Shown here: piece by piece, positions 49,470 to 57,521 of the stretch | Layout: each line of letters starts with the position of its first letter | How positions within the stretch are numbered: the stretch's first letter is position 1 | Source: Microbacterium salsuginis | Lineage (GTDB): Bacteria > Actinomycetota > Actinomycetes > Actinomycetales > Microbacteriaceae | Assembly: GCF_012524205.1 (NCBI RefSeq) | Contig: NZ_JABACI010000001.1 | Span: 930,001 to 994,000, forward strand | Length of the DNA: 64,000 nucleotides | Direction: 5' to 3' | Position numbers and translations under genes: made by a program | The notes under the pieces: generated by a model | Told to the model about the DNA's origin: nothing | Seen by the model: only the letters and a program-made list of their open reading frames with translations | Databases searched by the model: none

Positions 49470-49835
49470 TCACGGGCGTTGGAAGGCGATCAGCCCCACG
49501 GTGTTGCCTTCGGAATCCTCGATGAACGCCTGCCATTCCTCGTGGCCCTCGGGACCCAGCCGGTCGTCGTCGTGGCGGAAGATCACGTGGGGATGCGACA
49601 CGACCCGGGCGACGCCGTCCAGTCGCTCGAGCGTCTCGTGGACGTTCGCGACGTGAAAGTAGATGAGCGACGACGGGGCGTTGCGGTCCAGCAGCAGACG
49701 GATGCCGTCCAGGTCGAAGAACAGCAGCCCGGGCGGGTCGAATCGCGCGACCGGCTCCATCTCGAGCAGCGCCGTATAGAACGCGCCCGCGCGATCGAGG
49801 TCCACCGCCCGCTGTGCGACCTGCGCAAGTCTCAT
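49470..49835 (-). CDS. VOC-fold (glyoxalase-like) protein
   Basis: A 121-residue single VOC domain: RAVDLDRAGAFYTALLEMEPV, then DLDGIRLLLDR and EWQAFIEDSEGNTVGLIAFQ with the C-terminal Glu ligand position. It may bind or modify a small molecule; no specific reaction is evident. ATG 49835 is chosen as the point where VOC homology starts. It follows sdaA in reverse order (upstream of it on the minus strand) with a 101-bp gap. Confidence 0.85.
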   Translation of the reverse strand: MRLAQVAQRAVDLDRAGAFYTALLEMEPVARFDPPGLLFFDLDGIRLLLDRNAPSSLIYFHVANVHETLERLDGVARVVSHPHVIFRHDDDRLGPEGHEEWQAFIEDSEGNTVGLIAFQRP

Positions 49836-49959
49836 GCACACATTGTCGCGCTCAGCCGGTGCCACGTCACCGGGTGGCGGGATCGGACTCTGTCAACCCC
49901 CGCGACGGCACGCCTGCCCGGCGGATACGAAGGATACGACCGATCTCGGGAGGTTCACC

Positions 49960-50136
49960 GTGCTCTTCGTTCTCTACGCGATCCTGCTCATCGGTGGGAT
50001 GTGGCTCGTCGGCGTCGCCTTCGCCGCGCCGACCCTGTCGTCACTCATCTTCGTCGCCGGCGTGCTGTGCATCGCCGCAGCCGTCGCCGTCCCGATCACC
50101 GCGCAGCGCATGGACAGCGACCCACCCGGGCGTTAG
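49960..50136 (+). CDS. Small two-helix membrane protein
   Basis: A 58-residue protein with two hydrophobic segments (about 2-22 and 25-45) and a short polar C-terminus. The GTG start follows GGGAGG by six bases. I recognise no family. DinB begins 76 bp downstream. Confidence 0.7.
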   Translation: MLFVLYAILLIGGMWLVGVAFAAPTLSSLIFVAGVLCIAAAVAVPITAQRMDSDPPGR

Positions 50137-50211
50137 GCAGCCCCGCCCCGACCTGCCATGTCCGCGGTGCATGCGACGATCCGCTGGACGCGCGATCGGC
50201 GGGAGGGTGGG

Positions 50212-51408
50212 ATGCGGGGCGAGGCGACCGTGCTGCACGCCGATCTCGACGCCTTCTATGCGTCGGTCGAGCAGCGCGACGCGCCTGCGCTGCGCGGGCG
50301 GCCCGTCATCGTGGGCGGCGGCGTGGTCCTCGCCGCGAGCTACGAGGCGAAGGCCCGCGGCGTCCGCACCGCGATGGGCGGACGGCAGGCGCGGGACCTG
50401 TGCCCGGACGCGGTGGTCGTCCCGCCTCGGATGGAGGCCTACTCCGAGGCCAGCCGCGCCGTGTTCGCGATCTTCCGCGACACCACGCCGCTCGTGGAAG
50501 GGCTCTCGATCGACGAGGCGTTCCTCGAAGTCGGGGGGCTCCGCCGGATCGCGGGCACTCCCGAGCAGATCGCGGTGCGATTGCGCGAGCGCGTGCGCAC
50601 CGAGGTGGGGCTGCCGATCTCGGTCGGCGTGGCCCGGACCAAGTTCCTCGCCAAGGTCGCGAGCGCCGTGAGCAAACCCGATGGGCTGCTCGTGGTCGAG
50701 CCCGACGAGGAGCAGGGCTTCCTGTTGCCCCTGCCTGTCGAGCGACTGTGGGGAGTCGGCGCCGTCACCGCCGAGAAGCTGCATCGTCTCGGCATCCGCA
50801 CGGTCGGTCAGCTCGCCGAGCTCGAGGCCGCGGCCGCCGAGAGACTGCTGGGCAAGGCGACCGGAGCGCACCTGCACGCGCTGGCCCGGCTGCGGGATCC
50901 CCGCCCGGTCGACACCACGCGTCGTCGCGGATCGATCGGCTCGCAACGGGCGCTCGGCAACCGTCCGCGTTCGCTCGACGAGCTCGACCTCATGCTGACG
51001 CAGATCGTCGACAGGCTCGCCCGCCGTCTACGCGAGCGCGACCGGGTCTGCCGCACCGTGGTGCTGCGCCTGCGGTTCGGCGACTACACCAAGGCCACCC
51101 GTTCTCGCACCGTCCGCTTCCCCACCGACCGCACCGCGGTGGTGCTCTCGGTCGCGCGCGCTCTGCTCGCCGCCTCCGCACCTCGGATCGCAGAACGGGG
51201 CATCACCCTCATCGGCATCTCGCTCTCGCAGTTGGGGCACGCCGACAGCATCCAGCCGGAGCTTCCGATCGAGTGGGAGGACGGTGCGCGCCTCGACACG
51301 GTGCTCGACGCGGTGCGCGATCGCTTCGGAGCGGCATCCGTCGCCCGCGCCGCCCAGCTCGGTCACGACCCGGGCTGGTCGACGCCGGTGCTGCCCGAGC
51401 ACGAGTGA
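50212..51408 (+). CDS. dinB: DNA polymerase IV (DinB, Y-family)
   Basis: A 398-residue translesion polymerase. The palm begins VLHADLDAFYASVEQRD (metal-binding Asp), with YEAKARGVRTAMGG, and SIDEAFLEV with the second acidic pair. The thumb has GVARTKFLAKVAS and an HhH motif LWGVGAVTAEKLHRLGIRTV. The little-finger domain covers about 230-345. I start at ATG 50212 (GGGAGGG upstream) because Pol IV usually begins near this point; an in-frame ATG at 50158 would add 18 residues. No C-terminal beta-clamp peptide is obvious. Confidence 0.95.
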   Translation: MRGEATVLHADLDAFYASVEQRDAPALRGRPVIVGGGVVLAASYEAKARGVRTAMGGRQARDLCPDAVVVPPRMEAYSEASRAVFAIFRDTTPLVEGLSIDEAFLEVGGLRRIAGTPEQIAVRLRERVRTEVGLPISVGVARTKFLAKVASAVSKPDGLLVVEPDEEQGFLLPLPVERLWGVGAVTAEKLHRLGIRTVGQLAELEAAAAERLLGKATGAHLHALARLRDPRPVDTTRRRGSIGSQRALGNRPRSLDELDLMLTQIVDRLARRLRERDRVCRTVVLRLRFGDYTKATRSRTVRFPTDRTAVVLSVARALLAASAPRIAERGITLIGISLSQLGHADSIQPELPIEWEDGARLDTVLDAVRDRFGAASVARAAQLGHDPGWSTPVLPEHE

Positions 51409-51441
51409 GCGGATGTCGTCAGCCGCGATTACTCTGCCCGC

Positions 51442-52329
51442 ATGGCGGAGCGTGTCGAACTGTGGTGGGCGCGCCGGCAGTTCTCCAAAGGCGCGGCCGT
51501 CCCCTACCCGGTGGGGAGCTACCGCGAAGCGTGGGCACCGTTCCCCGCCCTCATCCGCCAGTACCACCCGGAGCTCAACGCCGGCATCGTGCTGAGCCAG
51601 GTGCCGCCCGCCGCCGACGTGCTGCTGCTGTGGCAGTGCGAGGCAGGCCACAAGTTCGCCGCGACCCCCGACGAGCAGCGCAACCGCCCCGGTCGTGAAC
51701 GTCGCCGCTCAGCATGGTGTCCCGAATGCACGGATCTCGCGCGCCCCGCCCGTGCGCTCCCGATGCGGGATGTGGTGACACCTCCCGGCGCGCCCGTCCC
51801 CACCGCGATCGCGATCCCGATCGAACGCACGGTCCTGCGGGAGAGGAGGCCCAGACGCAAGGTCCAGCTCTGCCCGAAGACACCTGATCTGCCGCCCGGC
51901 ACGCCCTTCCGGTCCGAATGCGCGCCGAAGCCGGCATCCGCGGTCGAGGCGCAGGTGAGGGCCGACGTGTTCGCGCGCGTGTCGGTGACAGCAGGCCTGA
52001 ACGCGGTGCGGGTCGCGCGGCCGTTCTTCGACCACGTCGAGGTGTGGCCCGACATCCTGATGCCCGAACTGCGCATCGCCGTCGAGTACGACAGCACTGG
52101 CCGACATGGTCTGGAGCACGTCGGCAAGCGCGCGGAAGCCGACCGTCGCAAAGACCGCGCGCTGCGCGCGGCGAAGTGGGAGGTGGTGCGCATCCGCACC
52201 GGCAAGCTCGAACCGCTCGGCCCCCACGATCTGCAGCTGACCGCCTGGAACCGCAAGGGACTCGATCGTCTCGTCGACACGCTCAGAGGCATCCGCGGGC
52301 CGCTGCTCGTCGACCCGTACCTGGCGTGA
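51442..52329 (+). CDS. Zinc-ribbon plus nuclease-like protein
   Basis: A 295-residue protein. Residues 1-100 resemble DUF4379-type zinc-ribbon repeats (EAWAPFPALIRQYHPELN; LLWQCEAGHKFAATPDEQRN; WCPEC). The last 140 residues look like a Vsr/DUF559-type PD-(D/E)XK fold: VEVWPDILMPELRIAVEYDSTGRHG, then DRRKDRALRAAKWEVVRIR. TACTCT ends six bases before ATG 51442, suggesting a leaderless mRNA. Such proteins are repeat-copy in actinobacterial genomes and may bind or cut DNA; function unproven. Confidence 0.8.
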   Translation: MAERVELWWARRQFSKGAAVPYPVGSYREAWAPFPALIRQYHPELNAGIVLSQVPPAADVLLLWQCEAGHKFAATPDEQRNRPGRERRRSAWCPECTDLARPARALPMRDVVTPPGAPVPTAIAIPIERTVLRERRPRRKVQLCPKTPDLPPGTPFRSECAPKPASAVEAQVRADVFARVSVTAGLNAVRVARPFFDHVEVWPDILMPELRIAVEYDSTGRHGLEHVGKRAEADRRKDRALRAAKWEVVRIRTGKLEPLGPHDLQLTAWNRKGLDRLVDTLRGIRGPLLVDPYLA

Positions 52330-52368
52330 ACCGCACCGGGCGATCAGGCACGAGCGCAGAAACAGAAA

Positions 52369-52388
52369 AAGCCCCGGATCCGGGGCTT
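52369..52388 (-). terminator. Intrinsic terminator of the tRNA-Arg gene
   Basis: The 20-bp palindrome AAGCCCCGGATCCGGGGCTT is followed on the minus strand by a T-run (CTTTTTCTG). It lies 24 bp downstream of the 3' end of the tRNA on the minus strand. Confidence 0.88.
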
Positions 52389-52412
52389 CTTCCTTACTGT
52401 CTCAACACAGTG

Positions 52413-52485
52413 CGCGCCTCGAGGGACTCGAACCCCCAACCTTCTGATCCGTAGTCAGATGCTCTATCCATTGAGCTAGAGGCGC
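52413..52485 (-). tRNA. tRNA-Arg (anticodon ACG)
   Basis: The minus strand folds as a cloverleaf: acceptor GCGCCTC/GAGGCGC, D-arm GCTC...GAGC, anticodon stem TCTGA/TCAGA with loop CTACGGA (anticodon ACG), T-arm GGGGG/CCCTC with loop TTCGAGT. It decodes CGN Arg codons (A34 becomes inosine). The 3' CCA is not encoded; the discriminator base is G. 73 nt. Confidence 0.97.
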
Positions 52486-52523
52486 ACGTTGCCGCTCTCG
52501 CGCACAACGTCGTCAAGAATACC

Positions 52524-53108
52524 TCACGGTGCGGATCGGCGCGAATCGGCGTCGGGCTCCTCGGGCTCGGTGGCGCGGCGCCGGTGAGCCGACAGCCGCG
52601 GCAGGTCGACCACGCGGATCGACTGCATCCGCGCGGCGCGCATCCGCTCGTAGTCGGGGTCGAGGTCGGGCCGCATGCCCTCCACGGTGAGCCGCCGCTG
52701 CAGGTTCGCCTCGACGTCTCCCCACGCGGCATCGCGCGACTGCTCGACGAGGACGCGCACGACGTGCGGATCCTCCGCCATGCGGCGGAGCTCCTTCGCG
52801 ACTCCGACGTACTGACGGTGGCGCTTGCGCAGGTTGCGGGTATCGCGATCGCGGTAGTCGTGCGTGCCGTCGGGATCGGTGAACTTGCCCCACGCCTTCT
52901 TGCGCTGACGCCGGGCGAGCTCAGCCGCCTGGTCCTGCTCATCGGCCAGCGAGATCAGGATCTCGCCCGCGTACGGCGCGAATCGCGTCAGGTCGAACGG
53001 CTCGTCGTTGGCGATCGTCTCGACGAGGATCCGGTTGCGCAGGGCCAGACGAGCGGCGGCGGACGCGATGGAGACGCCCTCGGCGATCGCATCCGCGGTC
53101 TTGCCCAT
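52524..53108 (-). CDS. Conserved charged protein, unknown function
   Basis: A 194-residue protein, rich in Arg, Asp and Glu, with no hydrophobic segment. It is mostly predicted helical (DEQDQAAELARRQRKKAWGKF; RDRDTRNLRKRHRQYVGVAKELRRMAED). The ATG at 53108 follows GGGAGGTG, the clearest ribosome site in the area. It sits between tRNA-Arg and an SDR gene. I recognise no family and assign no function. Confidence 0.75.
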   Translation of the reverse strand: MGKTADAIAEGVSIASAAARLALRNRILVETIANDEPFDLTRFAPYAGEILISLADEQDQAAELARRQRKKAWGKFTDPDGTHDYRDRDTRNLRKRHRQYVGVAKELRRMAEDPHVVRVLVEQSRDAAWGDVEANLQRRLTVEGMRPDLDPDYERMRAARMQSIRVVDLPRLSAHRRRATEPEEPDADSRRSAP

Positions 53109-53208
53109 CGCACCTCCCTCGGGAAAGGCTAGTGCGTCGGCGCCGCCGCGGTGGGCGAGAATCGAAGGCGTCGGGCAACACAGGCGATGCCCGCACACGG
53201 GAGGAAGC

Positions 53209-54066
53209 GTGGCACGGATGCGACGACTCGACGTGCGAGGACGTACGACCGTCATCACGGGCGCTGCCGCAGGGATGGGGGCAGAGGTCGCCCGCGACCT
53301 CGCGCGGCGCGGGGCACGCGTCGCCCTCGTCGACCGCGATCCCGACGGGCTGGCGGCCGTGGCCGCCGACCTCCCCGGCTCTGGTCACACGACGCACGTC
53401 GTCGACCTCGCCGACGACGGCGCGGTGGTCGCGGCCGCGCGCGAGATCGAGGCATCCCATTCCCGCGTGCAGGCCCTCGTCACGTGTGCCGGCTCGTCCA
53501 TGCTGGGCGACATCGACCAGCTCACGATGGACGAGATGCGCTGGCTGATGGACGTGAACCTGTGGGGCACGGTCAACATCACCAAGGCGCTGCTCCCCGC
53601 CCTGCGGCGCGAGCCGGCGGCGCACATCACGCACCTGGTGTCGATCTACGGCCTCACCGCCCCGGCCGGTCGCATCCCCTACGCCATGAGCAAGTTCGCC
53701 GTGCGGGGGTTCACCGAGGCGCTCCGCCACGAGCTCGAGCGCTCCACCGTGACGGTGGGCGCGGTCTACCCGGCGGGCGTCAAGACCGGCATCATCCTGC
53801 GGGGCCGCTTCGCCGCAGCCATCGACCCGGCGATCGCCGCCCGCGCGGCGGCGGCGCAGGCCGCGATGTACCACACCGAGCCCGCCGACGCTGCGCGGCG
53901 GATCGTCGAGGCGACGGTGAACCGCCGGTCGCGCACCATGGTCGGTCGCGAGGCACGCCTGGTCGATGTGCTCGCGCGGATCGCGCCGAGCCACTACTGG
54001 GCGCCGATGCGGCGCCCCCTGCGGAACGCCATCGACACGACCACGCCCGTCAGGGACCGCGCGTAG
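53209..54066 (+). CDS. Short-chain dehydrogenase/reductase
   Basis: A 285-residue classical SDR. The Rossmann motif is TGAAAGMGAEVA (about 20-31), then LVDRDP for cofactor choice, CAGSSM and the catalytic YAMSK (Tyr about 162, Lys about 166). The C-terminal ~40 residues (SHYWAPMRRPLRNAIDTTTP) are typical of the YqjQ-like/retinol dehydrogenase group. GTG 53209 follows GGAGGA; ATG 53218 is an alternative. Substrate unknown. Confidence 0.9.
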   Translation: MARMRRLDVRGRTTVITGAAAGMGAEVARDLARRGARVALVDRDPDGLAAVAADLPGSGHTTHVVDLADDGAVVAAAREIEASHSRVQALVTCAGSSMLGDIDQLTMDEMRWLMDVNLWGTVNITKALLPALRREPAAHITHLVSIYGLTAPAGRIPYAMSKFAVRGFTEALRHELERSTVTVGAVYPAGVKTGIILRGRFAAAIDPAIAARAAAAQAAMYHTEPADAARRIVEATVNRRSRTMVGREARLVDVLARIAPSHYWAPMRRPLRNAIDTTTPVRDRA

Positions 54067-54226
54067 GTCCGGCGACGGTGGCACGCCGCCGCTTCGGCGG
54101 GCGCGGGGTACGTGGGCTCGAGTGCGCCCGCACAACTAGCAATCGGCGTGCGTCCGCGCAAGCCCCCTGACCGTGGAAGGCGCGTTCCGTAGCGTCGTCG
54201 TCACGCCCCCACGAGAGGAGTAACCC

Positions 54227-54427
54227 ATGGGATTCATGGACGACGCCAAAGAGACGGCCAAGGCTGTCGGCGAGAAGGTCAAGGACACGTGGGAGGACAC
54301 CACCGACCGGATCGGCGACAAAGTCGACGAGATGAAGGCCGAATCCGACGTGAAGAAGGCGGAGGCCGAACGGGACTCGGTCAAGGCCCGCAACGACATC
54401 AAAGAAGACCTGCGCGACGAGACGTGA
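54227..54427 (+). CDS. Small amphipathic helical stress-type protein (CsbD/YtxH-like)
   Basis: A 66-residue, highly charged helical protein (AKETAKAVGEKVKDTWEDTTDRIGDKVDEMK) with regular heptads and no hydrophobic segment. It resembles short CsbD- or YtxH-type general stress proteins but lacks a full match I can be certain of. The ATG follows GAGAGGAG. A terminator hairpin follows at 54466-54491. Confidence 0.7.
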   Translation: MGFMDDAKETAKAVGEKVKDTWEDTTDRIGDKVDEMKAESDVKKAEAERDSVKARNDIKEDLRDET

Positions 54428-54465
54428 TCTCGTCGAGGCACCGGTGGTCTCCGGTGTCAGTGTGC

Positions 54466-54491
54466 GAGGGCTCCGGTACGCCGGGGCCCTC
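54466..54491 (+). terminator. Hairpin after the small stress-type gene
   Basis: GAGGGC (54466-54471) pairs with GCCCTC (54486-54491), with CCGG/CCGG inside, interrupted by one unpaired base on each side. It lies 38 bp after the stop codon. Confidence 0.6.
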
Positions 54492-54576
54492 GTCGCATCC
54501 TCGCCAAACCGATCGGACGTGGGGTCCGAACAACACCTGACGCGGCATCGGCCGCACTGAACAAGGAGGAACGCAC

Positions 54577-54996
54577 ATGCGCTCGTCACCCAATCGCCTC
54601 GTCGCGACGATCTTCGGAGCCGTCTACCTCGTCGTCGGCGCGCTGGGCTTCGCCGTCACCGGCGGGGTCGGATTCATCGCGACCGACGGAGGACTGCTGC
54701 TCGGGATCTTCGAGGTGAACCCGCTTCACAACATCGCCCACCTGCTCATCGGGGCAGCCCTGCTCATCGGCGGCCTGAAGTCGGTGACCGCCGCCAAGGC
54801 GGTCAACATCGTCGTCGGTGCCGTCTACCTGCTGCTGGGCATCGTGGGCTTCTTCCTCGTCGGAACTGCCCTCAACATCCTCGCGCTCAACACGTTCGAC
54901 CACTTCCTGCACCTCGTCAGCGCACTCGTGCTGCTGGGCGTCGGGCTCGGGGCCGAGCGCGGCGTGCGCAGCTCGACGTCGGCACGCACGGTCTGA
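54577..54996 (+). CDS. DUF4383 membrane protein
   Basis: A 139-residue DUF4383 integral membrane protein with four hydrophobic segments (about 10-30, 48-68, 72-92, 106-126) and conserved NPLHNIAHLLIGAALL and NTFDHFLHLVSALVLL. The His-containing helix pair is repeated, suggesting an internal duplication. Function unknown. It starts after AAGGAGG. The next membrane gene follows eight bases later. Confidence 0.87.
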   Translation: MRSSPNRLVATIFGAVYLVVGALGFAVTGGVGFIATDGGLLLGIFEVNPLHNIAHLLIGAALLIGGLKSVTAAKAVNIVVGAVYLLLGIVGFFLVGTALNILALNTFDHFLHLVSALVLLGVGLGAERGVRSSTSARTV

Positions 54997-55004
54997 GCCG
55001 ACAG

Positions 55005-55544
55005 ATGCCCACCGCAGTCAAGGCTTCTTCCGCTCCGGCGGTGGCTGCGGTCGCGGCGTGGGGAGCCGGGCTGGTGCAGCTCGCTCTCGGCGCCGGGGGA
55101 CTGACCGGCGCCGATGGAGTGACGGGAGATGTGGCCGCCCGGGGGGCCGGCCTCCTCCTCGTCACCCTCGGCGCCGGCGGGATCGCGTGGGGTGTGGCCG
55201 CGCTGGTGCACGCGCGAGCGGTGTTGCCGCGCTTTGCCGTGGCGGGGGCGCTCGCGGGTCTCGGTGCGCTCACGGCCCTGCTGGTCGCTCAGCCGGCACG
55301 AACGAGCGTGATCGCCGTGGCCGCGGCATCCGCTCTGCTCATCGTCGTGGCTCTCGCGTGCGGCCTGCGACTGCGAGAGCGGAAGAAGGACGGGGCGGAT
55401 GCCGCCCCCCTGCGTGTGCGGGCGCTCATCGTCGCAGCGGTCGTTGTCGCCGCGGTGGTCACGCCGGCCCTCGGCACGACCGAGGCCGCACAGTTGGCCC
55501 CGGACCACGGCACCCACGGCGTGGTCGAGCCGGACCATCACTGA
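55005..55544 (+). CDS. Multi-pass membrane protein, unknown function
   Basis: A 179-residue Ala/Val-rich protein with about four or five hydrophobic helices and a polar C-terminus ending in His-rich HGTHGVVEPDHH. It starts eight bases after the DUF4383 stop, so it is probably co-transcribed. I recognise no family. Confidence 0.75.
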   Translation: MPTAVKASSAPAVAAVAAWGAGLVQLALGAGGLTGADGVTGDVAARGAGLLLVTLGAGGIAWGVAALVHARAVLPRFAVAGALAGLGALTALLVAQPARTSVIAVAAASALLIVVALACGLRLRERKKDGADAAPLRVRALIVAAVVVAAVVTPALGTTEAAQLAPDHGTHGVVEPDHH

Positions 55545-55553
55545 TCCGGATCG

Positions 55554-56435
55554 TCAGCGGGTCAGTCCCATCTCGGAGTCGAGCCGGGCCAGCTTCTCGG
55601 GGTTCGCGATCGAGTAGATGCGGCTGACGCGCCCGTCCTCGACGGTGACGCTGATGGCGCCGATCAGCTCGCCGTCGACCTCGGCGCGCAAGCCGGGCTG
55701 TCCGTTGACCATCATGGGCGACAGGCTCAGGCCGCTGCCGTACTTGCCCAGGCCCGCCACGAGGTACCGCGCGAGCTTGTCGGCGCCCACGACCGGACGG
55801 CGCGCTGCGCCCCGCACCTTGCCGCCGCCGTCGGCGACCGACACGACGTCGGGCGCGAGCACATCCATGAGCGCCTGCAGGTCACCGGTGGCGATGGCAC
55901 GGCCGAGGCGCGCCACGACCTTCTCGTGCTCGGAGCGCTCGACCTTCACGCGCGGGCGGCGAGCGGCGACGTGGTCACGCGCGCGGTGGGCGATCTGCCG
56001 CACGGAGGCGGTCGACTTGTCCACGGCCTCGGCGATCTCGTCGTACGGAAGGTCGAAGACCTCGCGCAGCACGAACACCGCGCGCTCGGTCGGAGCGAGG
56101 GTCTCGAGCACGGTCAGCATCGCGATCGACACGTTCTCGGCGAGCTCGACGTCGTCTGCGACGTCGGGTGACGTCAGGAGCGGCTCGGGCAGCCACTCCC
56201 CCACGTAGTCCTCCCGACGACGCGACAACGTGCGGAGGTGGTTGAGCGCCTGACGCGTGACGATGCGCACCAGGTATGCCCGAGGGTCGTGCACCTGATC
56301 GCGATCGACGTCGGCCCAGCGCAGCCACGACTCCTGCAGCACGTCCTCGGCGTCGGCCGCGGATCCGAGCATCTCGTACGCGACCGTGAAGAGCAGGCCC
56401 CGATGCGTGACGAACGGGTCGACGAGCGCGTCCAT
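55554..56435 (-). CDS. ECF41-group RNA polymerase sigma factor
   Basis: A 293-residue extracytoplasmic-function sigma factor. Region 2 includes AYEMLGSAADAEDVLQESWLRW and region 4 DLPYDEIAEAVDKSTASVRQIAHRARDHV. The linker carries the ECF41 hallmark WLPEPL. The ~100-residue C-terminal SnoaL-like extension has VADGGGKVRGA and SIANPEKL, the DGGGK and NPDKL-type signatures. In this group the extension regulates the sigma factor. ECF41 genes usually neighbour a carboxymuconolactone decarboxylase or oxidoreductase; none is adjacent here. TAGGCT ends seven bases before ATG 56435 (leaderless). Confidence 0.93.
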   Translation of the reverse strand: MDALVDPFVTHRGLLFTVAYEMLGSAADAEDVLQESWLRWADVDRDQVHDPRAYLVRIVTRQALNHLRTLSRRREDYVGEWLPEPLLTSPDVADDVELAENVSIAMLTVLETLAPTERAVFVLREVFDLPYDEIAEAVDKSTASVRQIAHRARDHVAARRPRVKVERSEHEKVVARLGRAIATGDLQALMDVLAPDVVSVADGGGKVRGAARRPVVGADKLARYLVAGLGKYGSGLSLSPMMVNGQPGLRAEVDGELIGAISVTVEDGRVSRIYSIANPEKLARLDSEMGLTR

Positions 56436-56476
56436 ACCGCCGAGCCTACGACGTCCGCAGGCAGGGCGGGGCGGTG

Positions 56477-57421
56477 TCAGACGATCGCGCCGATGCGCCA
56501 GGACGCGGTCGCGGATGCCTCCGGCTCCAGCACGATCAGACCGGCGTCGTAGTCGTACGATCCGGCGTTGAACGCGTCGGGGGCGCACGTCATCGGCTCG
56601 ACCGCGAGCCCCAGCCGGCTCTGCGCCGGGTCGGGCTTGTCGGCGGTGTGCACCTGCACCCATGCGCACGAGGCATCCCACGACATCTCGACACCGGTCC
56701 CCTCGGCGCTCGCCACGCGCACCGTGGCGATACCGTCCGAACCGCGGATGAGACCCGTGTACGCGTGGTCGATCTCGGCCGCACCGATGGAACGGGCGGT
56801 GCGGAAGTCGAAGCGCTCGGGGTCGTCGGCGTCGACCGGCACGAGATCGGTGGGGATGAGACGGTCCGGGGTGACGGCGAGCACCTGGGTGGCGGGGAGC
56901 TCGAGCGTCCACTCGTCGACGTGGCCGGGGCCGGCGACGAGGTACGGGTGCGGGCCGGTGCCCCACGGCGCCGGCTCGGCGCTGTCGTTGCGGGCGGTGA
57001 CCGACTGCGTGAGGCCATCGGGTCCGAGCTCGAACCGCGCGGTCACGATGACGCGCCAGGGGTACGCCGTCTGCGGCTGGATGACCGCGGCGAGGGTCAC
57101 GTGGTCGGAGCCCTTGTCGATCGCCTCGAAGTCGAGCCACGTCGCGAGGCCGTGGAGCGCGTGCGAGCGGGCCGGCTCGGTCAGAGCCAGCTGGAACTCG
57201 CGACCGGCGAACGAGTACTTCCCGTCGACCACGCGGTTCGGCCAGGGCGCGAGCGTCGCGCCGCGGTGCGCCGGGCGCACCTCGTCGGCTTCGAAGGGGA
57301 CGACGAGATCGCGCCCGCGATACGTGAGCGAGCGCAGCGTCGCACCGACGCTCGCGATCACGGCCTCGTAGTCGCCGGCGCGCAGAGCGTGCTGAGTGCC
57401 GGATGCGGGGGTTACAGCCAT
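56477..57421 (-). CDS. Aldose 1-epimerase (mutarotase)
   Basis: A 314-residue mutarotase of the GalM/YihR superfamily. GATLRSLTYRGRDLV and LAPWPNRVVDGKYSFAG form the sugar site. HALHG has the catalytic His, GTGPHPYLVAG the second His, and VEPMTCAPDAFN the Glu. It interconverts alpha and beta anomers. It lies 100 bp downstream of araA, the last gene of the arabinose operon, so it probably equilibrates L-arabinose. ATG 57421. Confidence 0.92.
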   Translation of the reverse strand: MAVTPASGTQHALRAGDYEAVIASVGATLRSLTYRGRDLVVPFEADEVRPAHRGATLAPWPNRVVDGKYSFAGREFQLALTEPARSHALHGLATWLDFEAIDKGSDHVTLAAVIQPQTAYPWRVIVTARFELGPDGLTQSVTARNDSAEPAPWGTGPHPYLVAGPGHVDEWTLELPATQVLAVTPDRLIPTDLVPVDADDPERFDFRTARSIGAAEIDHAYTGLIRGSDGIATVRVASAEGTGVEMSWDASCAWVQVHTADKPDPAQSRLGLAVEPMTCAPDAFNAGSYDYDAGLIVLEPEASATASWRIGAIV

Positions 57422-57521
57422 GGTTCGGATCCTCTGGGTGTGTTCGGGAAGTTCGCCGCAGGCCAGGCTACCGGGATCGCTCTCACAGCGTGGGCCGCGG
57501 CCGTGGCGGGACGGGGTCGGC

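Noticed and set aside
50158..50211. Upstream ATG for DinB adding 18 residues
   Set aside because: It has no ribosome site and adds residues without Pol IV similarity, whereas ATG 50212 has GGGAGGG directly upstream.
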